Shown here: positions 60,287 through 64,000 of the stretch, one piece after another
Layout: every line of letters begins with the position of its first letter
Position numbering within the stretch: the first letter of the stretch is position 1
Origin: DASUPK01 sp963763955
Lineage (GTDB): Bacteria; Actinomycetota; Thermoleophilia; Solirubrobacterales; 70-9
Reading direction: 5' to 3'
Assembly: GCA_963763955.1 (NCBI GenBank)
Contig: CAVXQP010000023.1
Location: forward strand, 65,461 to 129,460
Length of the DNA stretch: 64,000 nucleotides
Made by a program: the position numbers and the translations under genes
The notes under the pieces: generated by a model
The model's input: the letters and a program-made list of their open reading frames with translations, nothing else
Databases searched by the model: none
Told to the model about the DNA's origin: nothing

Positions 60287-60381
60287 CGGCTGCCAGGCCG
60301 CTGCACTTAGGAGCGAAGGGCGAAGCCCGTAGCGACTTATGCGGGGCGGCCGCTTGCAGCCGCGGTCTGATGGCGAAGCCG
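60285..60381 (-). repeat. Dispersed palindromic repeat, copy 3
   Basis: Inverted copy: on the minus strand CGGCTTCGCCATCAGACC, AAGCGGCCGCC, AAGTCGCTACGGGCTTCGCCC and TTCGCTCCTAAG, then GGCCTGGCAGCCGC. It fills the gap between the DUF1802 and DUF1152 genes and includes the stop codon of the first and start of the second. Confidence 0.75.
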
Positions 60382-61319
60382 TGCCACTGAACGCACTGAA
60401 AGACGCGGACCGCGCCCTGCTGATCGGCATGGGAGGGGGCGGCGACGTCGTCGGCGCGCTCGCGCTCACCGACCTGCTCGGAGACCTGAGCACCGAGTGG
60501 GTGCTGGGCGGAGTCGCCTGGGAGCGCTCGCCGATCGATCCGCGCCCGGGCGCGCGATCGCTCGAGGAGATCCGGGGCGGCCGGCCCTGCGGCTCGGCGG
60601 CGGTGCTCACCGAGGGCGGCACCACGAGCCTGGACGGCGTCGAGTTCTCGGAGTCGCGGATGGCGAAGCACCTCGGCCGGCCGGTACTGCTGCTCGACAT
60701 CACGGTCGGGCCGCGGGCGCTCGCCGCCGGGCTGGCGGAGGCGGTCAGTGAGCTCGGCTGCGACGCGATCGTGCTCCTGGACGTCGGCGGGGACGTGCTG
60801 GCGCATGGCGACGAGCCCGGCCTCGCCAGCCCGCTCTGCGACGCAGTGGTGCTGGCGGCGGGCCTGTTCCTCGCCCGGTCGGCAGAGGTGATCGCGGCCG
60901 TTTATGGGCCTGGCTGCGACGGCGAGCTGACCCCTGACGAGGTGCTCGGCCGCGTCACGGAGCTGCAGTCCGCCGGCGCGCTGCTGGGCGCCTGGGGGCT
61001 GACCCCGCAGGCATGTGACCTGGTCGAATCGGCGGCCGAGGTCGTCCCGACCGAAGCGAGCCTGAACGCAGCCCGCTGCGCTCGGGGCGAGCGCGGGCCC
61101 GTTCCCATCCGCGGCGGCCGGCGAACCGTGCAGCTCACGCCGCTCGGCGCGCTCACCTTCTTCTTCGACCCGCTGGCTGCTGCCGATGCCGCCGTGCCAC
61201 TGGCGACCGCGGTCTCCCCCGCCGCCAGCCTCGAGCAGGCCCACGAGGCCCTCACCGGGATGGGCGTGCGCACCGAGCTCGAGCTGGAGCGGGAGCGCGC
61301 AGCCCAGGCCTCGGATTGA
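60381..61319 (+). CDS. DUF1152 family protein
   Basis: A 312-residue protein: ALLIGMGGGGDVVGALALTDLL near residue 10 (a Gly-rich nucleotide-type loop), VLLLDITVGPRALAAGL, and DAIVLLDVGGDVLAHGDEPGLASPLCDAVVLAA are typical. Function unknown; found in archaea and actinobacteria. The GTG is at the very edge of repeat copy 3; a start slightly downstream is possible. Confidence 0.75.
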   Translation: MPLNALKDADRALLIGMGGGGDVVGALALTDLLGDLSTEWVLGGVAWERSPIDPRPGARSLEEIRGGRPCGSAAVLTEGGTTSLDGVEFSESRMAKHLGRPVLLLDITVGPRALAAGLAEAVSELGCDAIVLLDVGGDVLAHGDEPGLASPLCDAVVLAAGLFLARSAEVIAAVYGPGCDGELTPDEVLGRVTELQSAGALLGAWGLTPQACDLVESAAEVVPTEASLNAARCARGERGPVPIRGGRRTVQLTPLGALTFFFDPLAAADAAVPLATAVSPAASLEQAHEALTGMGVRTELELERERAAQASD

Positions 61320-61383
61320 CGCCGGGGCACGCGAGTAGCCTCAGCATCAACGTCGGCCACAAACCCCGCCGACGGATCCACCG

Positions 61384-62346
61384 ATGACCTGGATTGAGAC
61401 CGACTCCCTGAGCTTCACGGCGCGCCACGACGACGCCGACCTCGCCTGCGCGCACCGCGTGCTCGACTCGCTGGAGGAGCTGCGCCTGCGTCTCGAGGAC
61501 CGCTTCGACCAGGTCCCGGGGAATGTCACCGTGATCCTCCACGACAACCCCGCCTGGCTGAGCATGGCGCACCCCCTGCTGCCCGCGGTGCGCTGGTCCG
61601 CGGCGCCGGCGGCGAGGCGCTATCTGGCGGGTTGGCCGATGGCAGGAGAGATCCACACCCTCAACGACTCATGGATGGAAAAGCGCTCGGCCGGAGAGGA
61701 CTCGCTGCGGGCGCTGCGAGGCACCGCCGAGCGGATGTACGCGGAGATCGTGCTGGCCGCCAACAACCCGGCGCTCCCGCCGATGTGGACCCCGCGTCGC
61801 TTCGCCACCTACCTGCGCTGGGCCTGGCTGATCGAGGGCGCCGCCCAGTACTTCGCCGGCCAAACCTCGTTCTACCGCGCCGCAGTCATCACCAGGCTGC
61901 GGGAGGGGGATCGCCCGGCCTTCCCCCCATCGCGTCGCGACGCTGTGATCCTGGGCGGCACCGTCTTCGACCTCCTTGATCGGCACGCGGGCCCGGACGC
62001 CTGCGTGCGGATGGCATCTCGCCTGCACCGCCAGGGTCCGCGGGGCAATCTGGAGCTCGCCTTCGAGGCCCGCATGCGCGACATCGAGGGTGCCTGGCGC
62101 TCCCACCTGGACGAGATCCTCTACCGGCAGTCGGAGTCACTGGACGCCCCGTCGCTCAGCGACGCCCTGGAGCGCCCGGACATCGACCTCGAGCTCGGCA
62201 CGCCGCCCGAGTTCAGCTTCGACCCGACGACGCCGCGACGCTCAGCCAAACGCGAGATAGAAGAGGTAGACGATCAGGGCGGCAACTCCAACGGACGCAA
62301 TCAGGCCCACCGCGAGTCGCGCTGGAGAACCGATCCCGGGCAGTGA
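61384..62346 (+). CDS. Protein of unknown function, possibly an inactive gluzincin-type peptidase relative
   Basis: A 320-residue protein. The middle (LRWAWLIEGAAQYFAG, ~140) resembles the WxxEGxAxxxxG helix after the HExxH of MA-clan peptidases, but the histidine motif is missing. The last 35 residues (DDQGGNSNGRNQ) are lysine/asparagine-rich and antisense to the next gene, so the true end could be earlier. ATG 61384 given. Confidence 0.55.
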   Translation: MTWIETDSLSFTARHDDADLACAHRVLDSLEELRLRLEDRFDQVPGNVTVILHDNPAWLSMAHPLLPAVRWSAAPAARRYLAGWPMAGEIHTLNDSWMEKRSAGEDSLRALRGTAERMYAEIVLAANNPALPPMWTPRRFATYLRWAWLIEGAAQYFAGQTSFYRAAVITRLREGDRPAFPPSRRDAVILGGTVFDLLDRHAGPDACVRMASRLHRQGPRGNLELAFEARMRDIEGAWRSHLDEILYRQSESLDAPSLSDALERPDIDLELGTPPEFSFDPTTPRRSAKREIEEVDDQGGNSNGRNQAHRESRWRTDPGQ

Positions 62347-62757
62347 GCCCGGCGGCGCGTCGGCAGTGAGCATGTCGGTGCCGGCGAGCACCTCGCGCGC
62401 CGTCTCGTAGCCGGACTCCGGGACCATCACGTCGCGCGGGCCGGCCGCCAGGAAGTCGGGGACGTCGAAGCCGCGCGCCCTTCGGAGCATCGACGGAATC
62501 CCGTGGTCCAGCAGGATCGACTGGATCAGCTCGCCGTCGGCCATGTTCCGGGCCCCGGTCACCCTGACGAGGCTCCCATGCGCGTACTGCGGGCGGACCT
62601 TGCGAGCCCGCTCGTGCGCGTCGGTGATCGGTTCCTGCTCCCTTGTTCCGGCATAGACCAGCGGCATGCCGCAGTTGCGGCAGAAGCGCTCGCTCATCGG
62701 GTGCGAGAGGGCGCAGCGCGGGCAGGCGAGCGGACCGGCGTCCGCGGCGTCGCTCAT
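62242..62757 (-). CDS. Zinc-ribbon, DUF2007-like membrane protein
   Basis: A 171-residue protein: CPRCALSHPMSERFCRNCG zinc ribbon (residues 12-30), LIQSILLDHGIPSMLRRARGFD and PRDVMVPESGYETAREVL of the DUF2007 signal-transducing-type fold, then one membrane helix at the C-terminus. It overlaps the end of the 61384 gene by 105 bp antisense. It starts just before the JAMM gene stop. Confidence 0.7.
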   Translation of the reverse strand: MSDAADAGPLACPRCALSHPMSERFCRNCGMPLVYAGTREQEPITDAHERARKVRPQYAHGSLVRVTGARNMADGELIQSILLDHGIPSMLRRARGFDVPDFLAAGPRDVMVPESGYETAREVLAGTDMLTADAPPGSLPGIGSPARLAVGLIASVGVAALIVYLFYLAFG

Positions 62758-62761
62758 CGCC

Positions 62762-63199
62762 TCACTCGACGATGAGCTCGATCTCCCTGACCTCGTCCTC
62801 GCTGATCTCGAATCCGCGCAACGGCTTCTCGCCGTCCGCCAGCGAGGCGATCAGGTAGATCACTCCCGGGAAGATCTGTTCCTTCCCGACGACCTTGCCC
62901 TCTTCTCGACGGTCCATCAGCGCCAGGTTGATGTCGGTCTGCGACGGATAGGCCGGGCTCGCGGTGTGCGAGTGATAGATCGCCGCGAGTTCCTCCCCGT
63001 TCTGCTCCATCTTCCCGTAGATCCGAATCTGGTCATTGGGATCAAGGTTGTAGCGCAGGGGGCTGGCCTCGGCGTTGCGAGCCCGGTAAACCGTCCTCGC
63101 CACACCGTCGGTGCCGCCGATCAACCCGCAGCACTCGTTCGGCGCCTCCTCGCGGGCATGGGCGAGCAGCTCCTCGTAGATCTCCTTCGAGATCCTCAT
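62762..63199 (-). CDS. JAMM/MPN (M67) family metallopeptidase
   Basis: A 145-residue zinc peptidase. Glu22 (NECCGLIGG), His76 and His78 (YHSHTASPAYPSQTD) with Ser86 and Asp89 form the JAMM site. Such bacterial enzymes cleave ubiquitin-like or siderophore/sulfur-carrier tails. It ends 4 bp upstream of the DUF2007-like gene; the next gene starts 3 bp before it. Confidence 0.9.
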   Translation of the reverse strand: MRISKEIYEELLAHAREEAPNECCGLIGGTDGVARTVYRARNAEASPLRYNLDPNDQIRIYGKMEQNGEELAAIYHSHTASPAYPSQTDINLALMDRREEGKVVGKEQIFPGVIYLIASLADGEKPLRGFEISEDEVREIELIVE

Positions 63200-63201
63200 C
63201 G

Positions 63202-64000
63202 CTAGTAGAAGACCACACCCTCGCGGCGCGACGGCTCGGTCAGATCCCCGGCTTCGTCGCCGATCAGGTCGGGGTCCTCGCGGCCCTTCTCCCAGAGCAG
63301 GTCGTCGAGGATGGGCGGCGAAATCTTCGCCTGCTCGGCCACCTGCTTGAAGGCGTCGCGTGTGGCCTCGCGGACGTGATCGACATCTCCCTCGGGAACG
63401 AGACCGGAGCGCAGCGCGAGCCGCATCAGGATGTTGTCGGAGGAGACCTCCCAGTTCTCCGGATCTGAGACCTCGAACCAGCCGCGGCGTTCCCAGATCT
63501 TGCAGAGCAGGAAGGCCTTCTTGCGCAACGGGTCGGCGAAGGCGTCGAACTCGCTCAGCCGGACCAGGGCTCCGCCGGTGCCGGCGAGCTTCCCGCCTGA
63601 GGCCTCGATCAGCTGCTCGGCCTGCCCCCCGTAGCTCTTCAGGATCCCCTTGGCGAGGTCGTCCCAGAGCTTGGCGCGCCGCTCGGGGTCGTGCAGATTG
63701 TCCTGGCCGGCGCGAAAGACCGCGGCGATCGCCTCTGCGGGAACGCCCAGCAGCGAGCGGGCGGTGAGGGCGCCGGGCGCCCGCCGCTCGGCTCGCAGGC
63801 CCAATGCCCAGAGCAGGGCGCTGCCCTCGTAGGGGCCCTGGCCGTCGACCATGTGCGGCTCCGTGTAGCCGGTCTGGTGGTCGATGGCGGCGAGAAAGAG
63901 CGCGGCGTCGGGGTTCGGGACCTCGTCGAAGGTGGGCGGCTCGTAGTCCTTCGCGAGCTTCTTTGTGCGCGTGACGACGCGCTTCAGTGCGTCGGGATCG
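63202..64000 (-). CDS. Conserved protein of unknown function (5' end outside window)
   Basis: At least 265 residues. The frame is open to the right edge (TRTKKLAKDYEPPTFDEV, then LFLAAIDHQTGYTEPHMVDG), followed by SALLWALGLRAERR, FDAFADPLRKKAFLLCKIW, RRGWFEVSDPENWEVSSDNILMR and LDDLLWEKGREDPDL. It looks helical and well conserved but matches no family I can name. It is directly upstream of the JAMM peptidase on the same strand, suggesting joint expression. Confidence 0.7.
   Translation of the reverse strand, partial: DPDALKRVVTRTKKLAKDYEPPTFDEVPNPDAALFLAAIDHQTGYTEPHMVDGQGPYEGSALLWALGLRAERRAPGALTARSLLGVPAEAIAAVFRAGQDNLHDPERRAKLWDDLAKGILKSYGGQAEQLIEASGGKLAGTGGALVRLSEFDAFADPLRKKAFLLCKIWERRGWFEVSDPENWEVSSDNILMRLALRSGLVPEGDVDHVREATRDAFKQVAEQAKISPPILDDLLWEKGREDPDLIGDEAGDLTEPSRREGVVFY

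Noticed and set aside
1..64000. CRISPR arrays, rRNA, tRNA or intact insertion sequences
   Set aside because: No regularly spaced repeats, RNA genes or transposase frames with inverted ends were seen.

Overview
The window is GC-rich, densely packed DNA from a chromosome that looks like a deep-branching high-GC Actinomycetota, most likely class Thermoleophilia (Solirubrobacterales-like). That placement is an inference from gene content and codon use: an A2-type cytochrome c oxidase operon, rplM-rpsI, glmS-glmM, a c-di-AMP riboswitch ahead of an M23 peptidase, and DUF3352, DUF1802 and DUF1152 proteins. Genes are short-spaced; many neighbours overlap by NTGA (ATGA, GTGA, TTGA, probably CTGA) or TGATG, and at least ten operon-leading genes carry a TANNNT hexamer 6-8 nt before the start codon, as expected for leaderless transcripts.

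Layout. 1-2.0 kb: tail of a small oxidase-like membrane subunit, a CBS-pair protein and a diheme cytochrome c lipoprotein. 2.0-6.2 kb: a scrambled accessory patch with an ion-channel gene carrying an in-frame TGA, a 35-residue gene stub, an acyltransferase, and two decayed tyrosine-integrase copies. 6.2-10.6 kb: ctaC-ctaD-(universal-stress-like gene)-ctaE. 10.7-19.4 kb: a frameshifted glycosyltransferase, small secreted and lipoproteins, an amidase with an AtzG-like partner, an EamA transporter, an amidohydrolase divergent from a GH63-like hydrolase, and infA. 19.4-24.8 kb: enoyl-CoA hydratase, HIT protein, CCA-adding-type nucleotidyltransferase, alr and nnr. 24.8-31.1 kb: DUF3352 lipoprotein, glmS, glmM, rpsI (very long acidic N-terminus) and rplM (terminator-like hairpin touching the start codon).

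31.1-36.4 kb is an osmotic/cell-wall island: an OpuC-type osmoprotectant ABC transporter whose ATPase carries CBS domains, a strong terminator, a c-di-AMP (ydaO) riboswitch, and two M23 peptidases. 36.4-45.2 kb: aldo/keto reductase, sulfotransferase, guaA, guaB3-like gene, PfkB kinase, D,D-carboxypeptidase, LysM protein, pyrF (no recognisable start codon) and HU. 45.3-53.6 kb: TldE/TldD with two small upstream genes, a CDF transporter, rdgB, rph, a Flp-like pilin, a coiled-coil/HhH protein and a deacetylase. 53.7-64 kb: nadB, a zinc-motif protein behind an AT-rich region, hyuA-hyuB, DUF1802 with a palindromic operator-like site, DUF1152, an unknown protein, a zinc-ribbon/DUF2007 membrane protein, a JAMM peptidase, and an unfinished conserved gene at the right edge.

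A dispersed palindrome-rich repeat of about 95-125 bp recurs at gene ends (267, 28300, 55788, 60285, with partial copies elsewhere) and supplies part of the C-terminus of glmM; a shorter hairpin module does the same for rplM. No rRNA, tRNA, CRISPR array or intact mobile element was found.
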